Positions 16,647-24,010 of a stretch of DNA of 45,299 nt are shown here, piece after piece. The notes under the pieces are model-generated. The model was not told the origin of the DNA. It did not search any database and saw nothing but the letters and a program-made list of their open reading frames with translations. The DNA comes from Cytophagales bacterium CG12_big_fil_rev_8_21_14_0_65_40_12 (GTDB taxonomy: Bacteria > Bacteroidota > Bacteroidia > Cytophagales > Cyclobacteriaceae), in assembly GCA_002786855.1 (NCBI GenBank), contig PCUU01000022.1, forward strand, positions 1 to 45,299, read 5' to 3'. Numbering within the stretch: the stretch's first letter is position 1; every line of letters starts with the position of its first letter. The translations under genes were made by a program, and so were the position numbers.

Positions 16647-17684
16647 TTAATAACTTGTTTCGTCTAGCTTCACTTTTCCTCGGAATGTTTTGTAAACAAA
16701 AATGGTATAAGCCAAAACCAACGGGGTGCCAATGGCTACAATGATCAGCATCGTCTGCATTGATTTTGTAGAGGAAGCCGCTTTGTAAATGTCAATGCTA
16801 TATTTTGGATCCACAGTGGAGAATAAAAGCATTGGATAGAGCTCAATCGCCACAATAATCAACAGTAAACTGATGGTCAGTGACGAGAAGAAAAATGCCC
16901 AATTGTATTTCTTTTTATTGGCCAACCTCGGAACGTTCGCAATGCTAAGGAAAGTCATGAGCGGCACAGCAAAAAGAAGAGGGTTGTTTTTAAAAGCATC
17001 TGACAAATGAGGAATATAAAGCAATGTGTAGAGCGAGGTTATCCCAAAGGCTACCATGAAAAAAATCATTCCGCGTTTGAGCAGAAATGTCATTTTTGCA
17101 AATAATCTGCCCTCAGTTTTCAACAACAGGTAAATGGCCCCATGTGCCATAAATAGAAATAGGGTAGTGAATCCTGTCATTAAAGCATAGGGGTTAAGGA
17201 ATTCAAAAAAACCAGCTCCATGGTAGGAGTAGTTTTCACCAATGGCGATGCCTTGTAAAACATTGCCCAAAACTACGCCAAGCAGAAAGGCCAGCATTAT
17301 ACTGGAAATGCCATAGCTAATATCCCAGGTTTTCTTCCACCATGCCATTTCCTCTTTTCCTCTGAATTCTATTGAGATGGCCCTGAAAATGATAAAAACC
17401 AAAAAGAGCATAAAAGGAATGTACAGGGATGAAAAAAGCGTGGCATAAACTACTGGAAAACCAGCAAACAAAGCACCGCCACCAATGACCAACCACACTT
17501 CGTTCCCATCCCAAACGGGACCCACGGCATTCAATGCTATTCGTCTGCTGTTCTCTTTTTTCAAGAATAGATGCCAAGCACCTGCTCCAAAATCAAAACC
17601 ATCAAGAATGGCATAGCCCGAAAACAAACCACCTACAACCAAATACCACCATGTTGGATAATCTAAACCTAAAAAAGTCTCCAT
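16647..17684 (-). CDS. cydB: Cytochrome bd quinol oxidase subunit II
   Basis: Product of 345 residues from the ATG at 17684 (METFLGLDYPTWWYLVVGGL); a TTG three codons earlier would overlap the cydA stop. The family signature GLFSGYAILDGFDFGAGAWHLF, then GPVWDGNEVWLVIGGGALFAGFP in the second helix, is intact, and about eight to nine hydrophobic helices can be counted. CydB pairs with CydA to form the bd oxidase, which reduces O2 to water with quinol and without pumping protons. It follows cydA by 5 bases, so the two are cotranscribed. The enzyme is typically high-affinity for O2 and tolerant to sulfide, cyanide and NO. Confidence 0.96.
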   Translation of the reverse strand: METFLGLDYPTWWYLVVGGLFSGYAILDGFDFGAGAWHLFLKKENSRRIALNAVGPVWDGNEVWLVIGGGALFAGFPVVYATLFSSLYIPFMLFLVFIIFRAISIEFRGKEEMAWWKKTWDISYGISSIMLAFLLGVVLGNVLQGIAIGENYSYHGAGFFEFLNPYALMTGFTTLFLFMAHGAIYLLLKTEGRLFAKMTFLLKRGMIFFMVAFGITSLYTLLYIPHLSDAFKNNPLLFAVPLMTFLSIANVPRLANKKKYNWAFFFSSLTISLLLIIVAIELYPMLLFSTVDPKYSIDIYKAASSTKSMQTMLIIVAIGTPLVLAYTIFVYKTFRGKVKLDETSY

Positions 17685-17689
17685 ATTGC

Positions 17690-19069
17690 TCAATTTTGGG
17701 TGATTACTTTAGTTAATTCTTCTGTCATTGGTCGGTCATTTTCTTGCGATTCATGATAAGGGCCATGTTGTATTTTTTTGTTCAGCAAGTAAATAAAGAG
17801 AACAAAAAGTAAGGCATACACCAACAAGAAAAGGATCAGTGAGAAAACAATTTGATTGGCCGATACAGCTTGCGAAAATGCATCTGAGGTCCTTAATAAA
17901 CCATAAACTACCCAGGGTTGACGTCCCATTTCTGCAGCAAACCAGCCTACTTGATTTGCAATTTGAGGTAGTAGAGCAGAGAAAACAAAGATCCAAAGTA
18001 ACCAACGATAATTGAACAGTTTGCCTTTATACCATAAAAAAGTAGCAAGCATACTTAGCCCAATGAGCACCATGCCAATGGCAATCATAATATGGTAAAA
18101 TTGGAAAATGGCATTGACTTGCGAAGGTCTTTCATCTTCGGGAAACGCATTGAGTCCCGTCACTGGTGTATCAAAGTCGTAATCAAGTAAAAAGGAAAGT
18201 CCCCCGGGTATTTTTACGCCTGTTACCTTCTGATTTTCTTTATCCACCCAGCCGAATAAATACATGTCGGCAGGAGCGCTGGCTTCGAAATGACCTTCTA
18301 GGGCCGCTAATTTTGCGGGTTGATTTTTGGCAACGCCTTCGGCAGATTTATGCCCGGTCAATAATTGCCCTAATGAGAAAACGGTGGCAACCACTAATGC
18401 GATTTTAAAAGCCTTTTTCGAAATATCGACATACCTTCCTTTAAGGATATAATAAGCATGAACACTCAAAACCAGAAATGCGCCAGAAAGAAAAGCCCCG
18501 AGCCAAACATGCGTTAATCTTTCAACGCTGGAAGGGTTAAAAACCATGGCCCAGAAATCAGTAATTTCTGCGCGGGCATTAAAGCCTTCGCCCACTATGT
18601 GATAACCAGCAGGGGTTTGTTGCCAACTGTTGGCCACCACGATCCATACGGCAGAAAACATGGATCCCAAAAATACTCCAATGGTAGAAACTAAATGAAC
18701 CCAAGGTTTAACACGGTTCCAACCAAAAAGCAGGATTCCTAAAAAACCGCTTTCCAGCGCAAAGGCGAAAATACCCTCTGCGGCCAGCGCACTACCGAAA
18801 ACATCGCCAACAAAGCGCGAGTAAGTAGCCCAGTTCGTGCCGAATTCAAATTCCATCACGATGCCTGTGACTACACCAATCCCGAAGGTAAGCGCGAAAA
18901 TCTTAGTCCAAAATTTGGCTAGCGTATGATATTCAGTGTTTTTGGTTTTGATATAAAGGCTTTCGAAAACCACCATTAATAAGCCTAACCCTATACTCAA
19001 AGGGGGATAGATGTAATGGAAGGCAATGGTGAACGCAAATTGAATTCGGGCAAGTATTTCGGTTTCCAT
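17690..19069 (-). CDS. cydA: Cytochrome bd quinol oxidase subunit I (short Q-loop type)
   Basis: Product of 459 residues. Haem ligands can be placed by alignment: His18 (FHYIYPP) for one high-spin haem, His187 (ERLTHVWLG) and Met328 (FYHIMIAIGM) for b558; acidic residues Glu98 and Glu106 match those of the proton path near haem b595/d. The GRQPW quinol-site motif is at 382-386. The Q-loop after GHKSAEGVAKNQPAK is short, so this is a short-loop enzyme, unlike E. coli CydA with 522 residues. The subunit is in the inner membrane. A small ORF encoding a membrane-type peptide lies 41 bases upstream on the same strand, and the SQR gene lies upstream of that. Confidence 0.97.
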   Translation of the reverse strand: METEILARIQFAFTIAFHYIYPPLSIGLGLLMVVFESLYIKTKNTEYHTLAKFWTKIFALTFGIGVVTGIVMEFEFGTNWATYSRFVGDVFGSALAAEGIFAFALESGFLGILLFGWNRVKPWVHLVSTIGVFLGSMFSAVWIVVANSWQQTPAGYHIVGEGFNARAEITDFWAMVFNPSSVERLTHVWLGAFLSGAFLVLSVHAYYILKGRYVDISKKAFKIALVVATVFSLGQLLTGHKSAEGVAKNQPAKLAALEGHFEASAPADMYLFGWVDKENQKVTGVKIPGGLSFLLDYDFDTPVTGLNAFPEDERPSQVNAIFQFYHIMIAIGMVLIGLSMLATFLWYKGKLFNYRWLLWIFVFSALLPQIANQVGWFAAEMGRQPWVVYGLLRTSDAFSQAVSANQIVFSLILFLLVYALLFVLFIYLLNKKIQHGPYHESQENDRPMTEELTKVITQN

Positions 19070-19110
19070 AATTTGGGTAATTGCTAAGATGTTCAGTTTT
19101 TTGGATAAGC

Positions 19111-19269
19111 TTAAGGCCTCGTTCCCCCATGTCCACCCGCAACAATTCGCATGATCTTTAAACTTAGGTAGATAAATTTAAAGAATTGAATAATGGGATT
19201 CTTCATTTTGGCATGTTCCTGTTTGGATATTTTTTGTGTCATGATCGTCAATTTATTTTGTTGAAGCAT
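19111..19269 (-). CDS. Candidate small membrane protein upstream of cydA
   Basis: An uncatalogued 52-codon frame between sqr and cydA: ATG at 19269, TAA at 19111-19113, 41 bases before cydA. Later in-frame starts exist at 19242 (43 residues) and 19206 (31 residues). From Met22 the sequence is a hydrophobic/basic helix (KNPIIQFFKFIYLSLKIMR) and then IVAGGHGGTRP. This looks like a single membrane-associated helix with a positively charged face plus a Gly-rich tail. Small one-helix subunits (CydX, CydS, CydH) are known for bd oxidases elsewhere, so a role as an accessory subunit is a reasonable inference, not shown. It could also be a small peptide tied to SQR. Against it: short, and no SD sequence (which is usual here). 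Confidence 0.5.
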   Translation of the reverse strand: MLQQNKLTIMTQKISKQEHAKMKNPIIQFFKFIYLSLKIMRIVAGGHGGTRP

Positions 19270-19296
19270 ATTAAAACTAGGATGGCAATTCCATAT

Positions 19297-20754
19297 TTAT
19301 TCTGGGATCAACCACCAAAAGGGTTTCATTTTGGCCTTATAGATAAAGGCGTAATGTAGACTTAATTTTAACCAATGTCCTGCCAGTCCAATGTCGCCAA
19401 AGGTTTTCTTAAGTTCTCGCCCATGCGTTTCAGGATATTTGTTGTAATCGGGTACAATCGGAAATGTGGTGATGCTTATGCCACTTCCTTTAGAAAGACC
19501 ATATCCGGCAGAAGCAATACAAGCCGCACCCATATTCCCCATGGAGCCTTTGTGATGAAGTGTTTTGGCACCGTTGATGGTGTCGATAATGTTGTCTGCC
19601 ACTAATTTGGCAGTAATACCAGAGGGCATTCCCGTTCTTGGAGGAGCTGGAAAAATTTCCGTTCCATTTTTACTTTTTCTCGGTTTAGAAATGGAGTGGG
19701 GCGGGGCAAAGGCAATGCCTGGGGCGAAAATATTATTGTAGCTCGGGTTTTGGTAAGTTTCAGGCCAGTCTTGTACCGACCATTCTTCATATGGTTTAGG
19801 GCTGTAATCGGCATCTACAATCATAAAGCCCTTGAAAAGTTTAGCAGTAATGTCTTCGTTTGCTTTATCAAAAGCTTTGAAACCATGGCCGCTAAAGGCA
19901 GGGATGAGCATTGCAAAATCAAATTCTTCGGTTAAATGTTCGCCTTCCAAATTCTCGTAGGATACTTTCCCATCTTCAACTTTCTGAATGCCCGCACCTA
20001 AAATCCATTTGATACCTCTGTCAGCAAATACCATTTCTACCATTTCGCTGGATTTCATTACTTGATTTTGATAGGAGAGAAGCATGCCATCCATTCCAAA
20101 GTCGCCTAGTTCGTTTTCGTTAGAAATCCATGTGATTTCAACTTTGTCGCGCACTTTAAATTTGACCAATTCCTTTTCTACGTTCAAAATATATTCGAAT
20201 GCGGCACCTTGGCAGGTGGCTTTCGCATGTCCTGTACCAATCAGGATTTTAGCCTTTTTTTGAGTTGACTTTATTTTGTTGATAAGCTCGTGTAAGGCAG
20301 CGGATGCATGTGTGGCATGATCGTAAGTACAAACCGAATAGGCTTTGTTAGTGCCAGGATTTAGCCCTTCTGTCAACTCAAAGGCCAATTTTGGGCCTGT
20401 GGCGTTGATTAGGAAATCGTAGGTCACTTTTTCTTGCATACCCAACATTTCGCCATAGAGGTATTCCACCTTCACAAAAGGTTTTGGCTCGGTGGCATCT
20501 CCTTCAGGATGAAATGACACCACTTTTGCTTGTTTGTATCCAATACCTTTCCTTTTATACAACGGTTCTAATGGGAAAAATACATCCTCAGATTTCATTC
20601 TACCTATGCCCACCCAAATATTGGAAGGCACCCATTGATAGTTACGATTCGGAGAAACTACCAGCACTTCGTGCTTTTTAGAGAGCTTTCGCCTTAAATG
20701 TGAAGCTGCGGTGTGTCCGGCAATCCCAGCGCCAAGTATTACTATTTTCGACAT
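19297..20754 (-). CDS. sqr: Sulfide:quinone oxidoreductase-like flavoprotein
   Basis: Product of 485 residues. It begins with a Rossmann FAD motif GAGIAG (8-13). The three cysteines that characterise sulfide:quinone oxidoreductases are all present at the expected kinds of place: Cys142 in SVCTYDHA, Cys181 in ATCQGAAFE, and Cys412 in GAACIASAG. The C-terminus (LKLSLHYAFIYKAKMKPFWWLIP) is amphipathic and aromatic, as in SQRs that dip into the membrane. The reaction would be oxidation of sulfide to polysulfide/sulfur with electrons to quinone. The gene follows the DUF2202 gene by 49 bases and precedes cydA by 227 bases with the small ORF between. An alternative is a type II NADH dehydrogenase-like enzyme, but the three Cys argue for SQR. 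Confidence 0.85.
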   Translation of the reverse strand: MSKIVILGAGIAGHTAASHLRRKLSKKHEVLVVSPNRNYQWVPSNIWVGIGRMKSEDVFFPLEPLYKRKGIGYKQAKVVSFHPEGDATEPKPFVKVEYLYGEMLGMQEKVTYDFLINATGPKLAFELTEGLNPGTNKAYSVCTYDHATHASAALHELINKIKSTQKKAKILIGTGHAKATCQGAAFEYILNVEKELVKFKVRDKVEITWISNENELGDFGMDGMLLSYQNQVMKSSEMVEMVFADRGIKWILGAGIQKVEDGKVSYENLEGEHLTEEFDFAMLIPAFSGHGFKAFDKANEDITAKLFKGFMIVDADYSPKPYEEWSVQDWPETYQNPSYNNIFAPGIAFAPPHSISKPRKSKNGTEIFPAPPRTGMPSGITAKLVADNIIDTINGAKTLHHKGSMGNMGAACIASAGYGLSKGSGISITTFPIVPDYNKYPETHGRELKKTFGDIGLAGHWLKLSLHYAFIYKAKMKPFWWLIPE

Positions 20755-20803
20755 GACATTTCGTTTAGAGGGTTGTACTATTTCAAATTAAACCTTGCAA
20801 GCC

Positions 20804-21442
20804 TTACCATGCCCCAGTTTCTCTGGGACTGTTAATGATGGCTTCAAGCTCCGTTTGTGTGATGTATTGTGCAGAGTAGCTTCCGCCCGAATTAATGACC
20901 TGCCCGTAAAATGAGCGCATATGATTTCGACTTCCTTTGTTCAGGTTTTGATAAACATAGATAATGTCTTGGTTGTCAACCTTGGTGAGCCAAATATTCA
21001 AATCGGCAATGTCTAAATCCTCGATGGTGGCGCTAACTGTATAGGCATCCAATATAGTTTTACTGCCCAATTCGACTAGCTGAGTATATAAGCTTTGTAA
21101 ATTGGCATCAGTAAAAACGCCCACCTCATTTTGATTTACTGGGTCTTCTAAATCGTATTTATCCAGCAACATTTGAACTGCCGAGGTATGAGTTTGCTCG
21201 CTTTCAGCAATGTTGGTGAAAACGTTGATTCCCCATTGATTGAACAAGGTGATGTAAACGTCATGCGCCAGCTTTTCCTCTTCTCGCATTAACATTAAGC
21301 TCTCGATTTCAACCGCGCTGAGGGGTTCGTTTGGAAGCAGTCCTATTTGAGTAGGAATGTCACTGTCAGGGTTTGGTGCATCGTCCTTGCAAGCGAACAG
21401 GGTCAGAAAAGCAAGGGCGGAAAGTGCAACGATCTTTTTCAT
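20804..21442 (-). CDS. DUF2202 ferritin-like lipoprotein
   Basis: Product of 212 residues. The signal MKKIVALSALAFLTLFAC ends in a lipobox, so the mature protein should be anchored through Cys18. The rest fits DUF2202: an EIESLMLMREEEKLAHDVYITL helix, ESEQTHTSAVQMLL helix, TIEDLDIADLNIWL and NKGSRNHMRSFYGQV. The Glu/His pairs in the first two helices (EEKLAH and ESEQTH) resemble the diiron ligands of ferritin-like folds. The domain is known from bacteria and archaea but has no settled biochemical role. It sits between peroxiredoxin (21 bases upstream) and SQR (49 bases downstream), which suggests a redox or metal-handling job outside the cytoplasm. Confidence 0.88.
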   Translation of the reverse strand: MKKIVALSALAFLTLFACKDDAPNPDSDIPTQIGLLPNEPLSAVEIESLMLMREEEKLAHDVYITLFNQWGINVFTNIAESEQTHTSAVQMLLDKYDLEDPVNQNEVGVFTDANLQSLYTQLVELGSKTILDAYTVSATIEDLDIADLNIWLTKVDNQDIIYVYQNLNKGSRNHMRSFYGQVINSGGSYSAQYITQTELEAIINSPRETGAW

Positions 21443-21463
21443 GATTTTTAAAATTTGATGAGG

Positions 21464-22153
21464 TCATATTTTGTCAATGGGCAATGGTTTGGTACAAAAG
21501 AACCAATCGTAACAAGTCATTTCATCCTCATTTTCCATTCTTTCTTTTGCAACTCCACAAGAACCTGCGGTAGGTACGATCACGTCATCACCAGGCTCCC
21601 AATCGGCAGGAGTGGCAATACTGTGCTTATCGGCTGTTTGCATGGCGATTAATGCCCTTTTTAGTTCGTCAAAATTTCTTCCCATAGAAAGTGGGTAATA
21701 AATAATGGCCCTGATGATTCCTTTGGGGTCAATAAAGAAAACAGCCCTCACCGCTTTTGTAGAACTTTCTCCAGGTTGAATCATGCCGTATTTTTTGGCC
21801 ACTTCCATGGTAATGTCTTCGATCAGCGGGAATTTGACTTCAATGTTTTTCATTCCCTTGAACTCAATTTTTTCCTTGATAGTCCTTAACCAAGCAATGT
21901 GGCTGTATAAGCCATCGATTGATAGCCCTACGAGTTGGCAGTTGAGGGCATTGAACTCTGGTTCCATTTTCGCGAAAGTCATGAACTCCGAAGTACATAC
22001 AGGTGTAAAATCGGCAGGGTGGCTGAAAAGGATGACCCATTTGCCATTGTAATCCGATGGGAAATTAATATCGCCTTGCGTGGTGATTGCTTTAAATGCT
22101 GGTGCGGTATCTCCGATGCGCGGCATCGAGACAGTTTGTTCAATATTTTCCAT
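21464..22153 (-). CDS. Peroxiredoxin, Prx6/1-Cys class with archaeal-type C-terminal cysteine pair
   Basis: Product of 229 residues. The peroxidatic Cys53 is in HPADFTPVCTSEF; the catalytic Arg is in the TKAVRAVFFIDPKG segment; the C-terminal Prx6 domain follows (PADWEPGDDVIVP). Two cysteines near the end, Cys214 and Cys220 in CYDWFFC, match the C-x5-C arrangement remembered from thermophilic archaeal peroxiredoxins (Aeropyrum type), where they serve in the resolving step. Another Cys lies in SCGVAKER. It reduces H2O2 and organic peroxides in the cytosol, probably using thioredoxin. It is the first gene of the block that continues with DUF2202 and SQR. Confidence 0.93.
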   Translation of the reverse strand: MENIEQTVSMPRIGDTAPAFKAITTQGDINFPSDYNGKWVILFSHPADFTPVCTSEFMTFAKMEPEFNALNCQLVGLSIDGLYSHIAWLRTIKEKIEFKGMKNIEVKFPLIEDITMEVAKKYGMIQPGESSTKAVRAVFFIDPKGIIRAIIYYPLSMGRNFDELKRALIAMQTADKHSIATPADWEPGDDVIVPTAGSCGVAKERMENEDEMTCYDWFFCTKPLPIDKI

Positions 22154-22212
22154 TTTATCTGCTTTTGTGTGAAATTCTATTTAATGCCAGGCTGAATGAT
22201 CGCCTTGAGCAA

Positions 22213-22259
22213 TGACCAAATGTAGATTAGAATAATCACGGACTCTGTAACATTGGTCA
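22213..22259 (-). promoter_or_regulatory. Candidate promoter with inverted repeat upstream of the peroxiredoxin gene
   Basis: Reading the minus strand, TACATTTG (plus coordinates 22217-22224) fits the Bacteroidota -7 box TAnnTTTG, 64 bases before the ATG. No good TTTG is found at the -33 distance. The box overlaps an inverted repeat: TGACCAA (22213-22219) and TTGGTCA (22253-22259), with inner TGT and ACA that also pair. The arrangement suggests an activator or repressor site. The rest of the 412-base gap (22154-22565) holds the tRNA promoter and one implausible open frame. Confidence 0.35.
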
Positions 22260-22498
22260 CATTCAGCCGATCATTATTGAGCCGAAAAAGGAGGTAAGTT
22301 GGCTTTGTGTCGAATTCGCACCTTGCCTTTTGAGCTCTGGCCCGATGGATTTGACTATTTATGAGTGAGCAGCACATTATTGAGAGGCTGCAAAGGTTAA
22401 ATTTGGGCAGATCAAGAAAAATCGCCTGATCTATTAGGCTCATGGCCAAAGACTTCGCTTTGATTTAAAAAATAGACGTGTTTTTTTACCTAAGTATG

Positions 22499-22529
22499 TT
22501 TGTAAATCGCAAACAGTATACTACTTTTG
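22499..22529 (+). promoter_or_regulatory. Bacteroidota-type promoter of tRNA-Asp
   Basis: TTTG (22499-22502), a 19-base spacer, then TACTTTTG (22522-22529), an exact match to the -33 TTTG / -7 TAnnTTTG promoter used by the Bacteroidota primary sigma factor. The mature tRNA begins 37 bases after the -7 box. Confidence 0.85.
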
Positions 22530-22565
22530 CATCACCTTAAACGAAAGGGCATTATTTAAAATATT

Positions 22566-22639
22566 GGAGTGGTAGTTCAGCTGGTTAGAATGCCTGCCTG
22601 TCACGCAGGAGGTCGCGGGTTCGAGTCCCGTCCATTCCG
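22566..22639 (+). tRNA. tRNA-Asp (anticodon GTC)
   Basis: The acceptor arms GGAGTGG (22566-22572) and CCATTCC (22632-22638) pair with one G-T wobble; the discriminator is G22639. The D-arm is GTTC...GGTTAGAA, the anticodon stem is CCTGC/GCAGG with loop CTGTCAC, and the anticodon GTC is at 22600-22602. The T-arm has CGGGTTCGAGTCCCG. CCA is not encoded. It is a single tRNA with its own promoter and terminator. Confidence 0.97.
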
Positions 22640-22649
22640 CTTCATAATC

Positions 22650-22686
22650 AAGGGGTTATAAGTTTTAAAACTTATGCCCCTTTTTT
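22650..22686 (+). terminator. Terminator of the tRNA-Asp gene
   Basis: AAGGGG and CCCCTT form the base, with a perfect inner palindrome made of ATAAGTTTT and AAAACTTAT, then six T residues. It starts 11 bases after the tRNA end. Confidence 0.88.
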
Positions 22687-22800
22687 ATTTGTATACAATT
22701 TCCCTCATTAATCTTTAAGTCGGCCTTTGATATGTTCATGTTTTGGACAAATAGGCCAGCAGTGTTTTTAGAAAATTTATGCGTGTAATCAGCAGATTAC

Positions 22801-23955
22801 TTAACCAACCTGCACAGGCTCAATGTTGGCAATAAGCTCGTTAAACTGCTTAGCCCTTGATTCCCAACTGTTCTGCTGTGAAAACTCAATGCGTTTTTGA
22901 ATCTTTATTCGGTTGTTGTAGCGTAATTCCTTTTTAGTGGCCGTAATAAAATCTTCCGCGTTGGCAGCAATGCTAATCAATTGTTCAAAATCTGAAAGGT
23001 CGCTGAAGTTTGTGGTGATGACGGGTTTACCCATGGCCAGGTACTCATTGATTTTTAGTGGATAAATGGCTTTGGTCAATTTGTTTTTCACAAAGGGAAT
23101 AATGCAGGCGTCCCAATTCATAGCAATCTCTGGAATGCTGGACTGGGCCAAAGCGCCTAAGCAAACCACATTCGTTGGCATTTCTGCAGGCAGTTCCACC
23201 TTCAAGGGGCCGAGCATTTCGATTTTATACTCAGGCAAAGCTTCGGCTAAGTTTTTTAACAAATCCAAATCTACCCTGTTGTCTATCGCGCCAATGTAGC
23301 CAATGCTATGATTATGAGTGGTTTCAATTTTTTCTTGTTTAAAAACGCTCAGATTGACCCCATTTTTAACACATGCGACTTTTGAGTGTAGCCTATCAAA
23401 TTTTTCCTTTAAATGACTTGAACTGGTGATGACTTCGTTGGCCTGTTGGGCATATTTGGTTTCGTAAATGCTACCCCATTTTGAGGCCCATTCTGTTCCG
23501 CCAATTTCATCATAACAATAATAAGTGGTAGGAATGCCCGCCCAATATTTTTTAGTGAACCAACCATAGATGGGATTGAATGCATTGACGAGGACAGTTT
23601 GTTCTCGATCCAACTGCCGTATTATTTTTTTGATGCTAAAGCCTACCAACCAAGCATTTAAGGACATTAAAAGGTTGAATAAAAAAGGATTGTTTACCCA
23701 ATTGACGGGGATCACAGGCAGGCTATTGTATACCTCAATTTGACCATGCTCGGTTTCGATTTTTCGCCATCTGCTTGTTTTGCCCAAAAGTTGTGCCTTT
23801 GGCGCATTTGGATGGCGAAATACATCTTTAATGGTATAATGGTAATCGATGAAAATGACTCGGTTATGCCCTGCCAGTCGTGTCATAAGCTCCACTGTAG
23901 ATTTAATGTAGGGGGTGTCCCAGGCAGGGAAGCTATGACAGATAATGGTTTTCAT
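22801..23955 (-). CDS. Glycosyltransferase (GT4-like, TuaH type)
   Basis: Product of 384 residues; the ATG at 23955 (MKTIICHSFPAWDTP) is preferred to the frame start 12 codons earlier. It has the two Rossmann-like halves of GT-B enzymes: a first domain ending in TTYYCYDEIGG and VITSSSHLKEKFDRL, a linker VKNGVNLSVFK, and a second domain with YIGAIDNRVDLDLL and the sugar-nucleotide-binding IKINEYLAMGKPVITTNFSDL. It should transfer a sugar from a nucleotide donor onto a polysaccharide precursor in the cytosol. It is the last gene of the exopolysaccharide operon, 55 bases after the copolymerase. Donor and acceptor cannot be deduced. Confidence 0.85.
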   Translation of the reverse strand: MKTIICHSFPAWDTPYIKSTVELMTRLAGHNRVIFIDYHYTIKDVFRHPNAPKAQLLGKTSRWRKIETEHGQIEVYNSLPVIPVNWVNNPFLFNLLMSLNAWLVGFSIKKIIRQLDREQTVLVNAFNPIYGWFTKKYWAGIPTTYYCYDEIGGTEWASKWGSIYETKYAQQANEVITSSSHLKEKFDRLHSKVACVKNGVNLSVFKQEKIETTHNHSIGYIGAIDNRVDLDLLKNLAEALPEYKIEMLGPLKVELPAEMPTNVVCLGALAQSSIPEIAMNWDACIIPFVKNKLTKAIYPLKINEYLAMGKPVITTNFSDLSDFEQLISIAANAEDFITATKKELRYNNRIKIQKRIEFSQQNSWESRAKQFNELIANIEPVQVG

Positions 23956-24010
23956 TTTGGTATTGGGTTTTGCGATTTCATTTTTAATCATCCTTTGTTT
24001 CGGTGCTGGC

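Noticed and set aside
19297-20754. Type II NADH dehydrogenase instead of SQR
   Set aside because: All three SQR cysteines are present and the C-terminus fits SQR better.
22177-22449. 90-codon minus-strand frame upstream of the peroxiredoxin gene
   Set aside because: No family resemblance, unusual Cys/Ile/Leu-rich composition, and it would cover the likely peroxiredoxin promoter and inverted repeat.
22566-22639. Integration site (attachment sequence) at the tRNA-Asp gene
   Set aside because: No integrase and no second copy of the tRNA 3' end were seen in the window.
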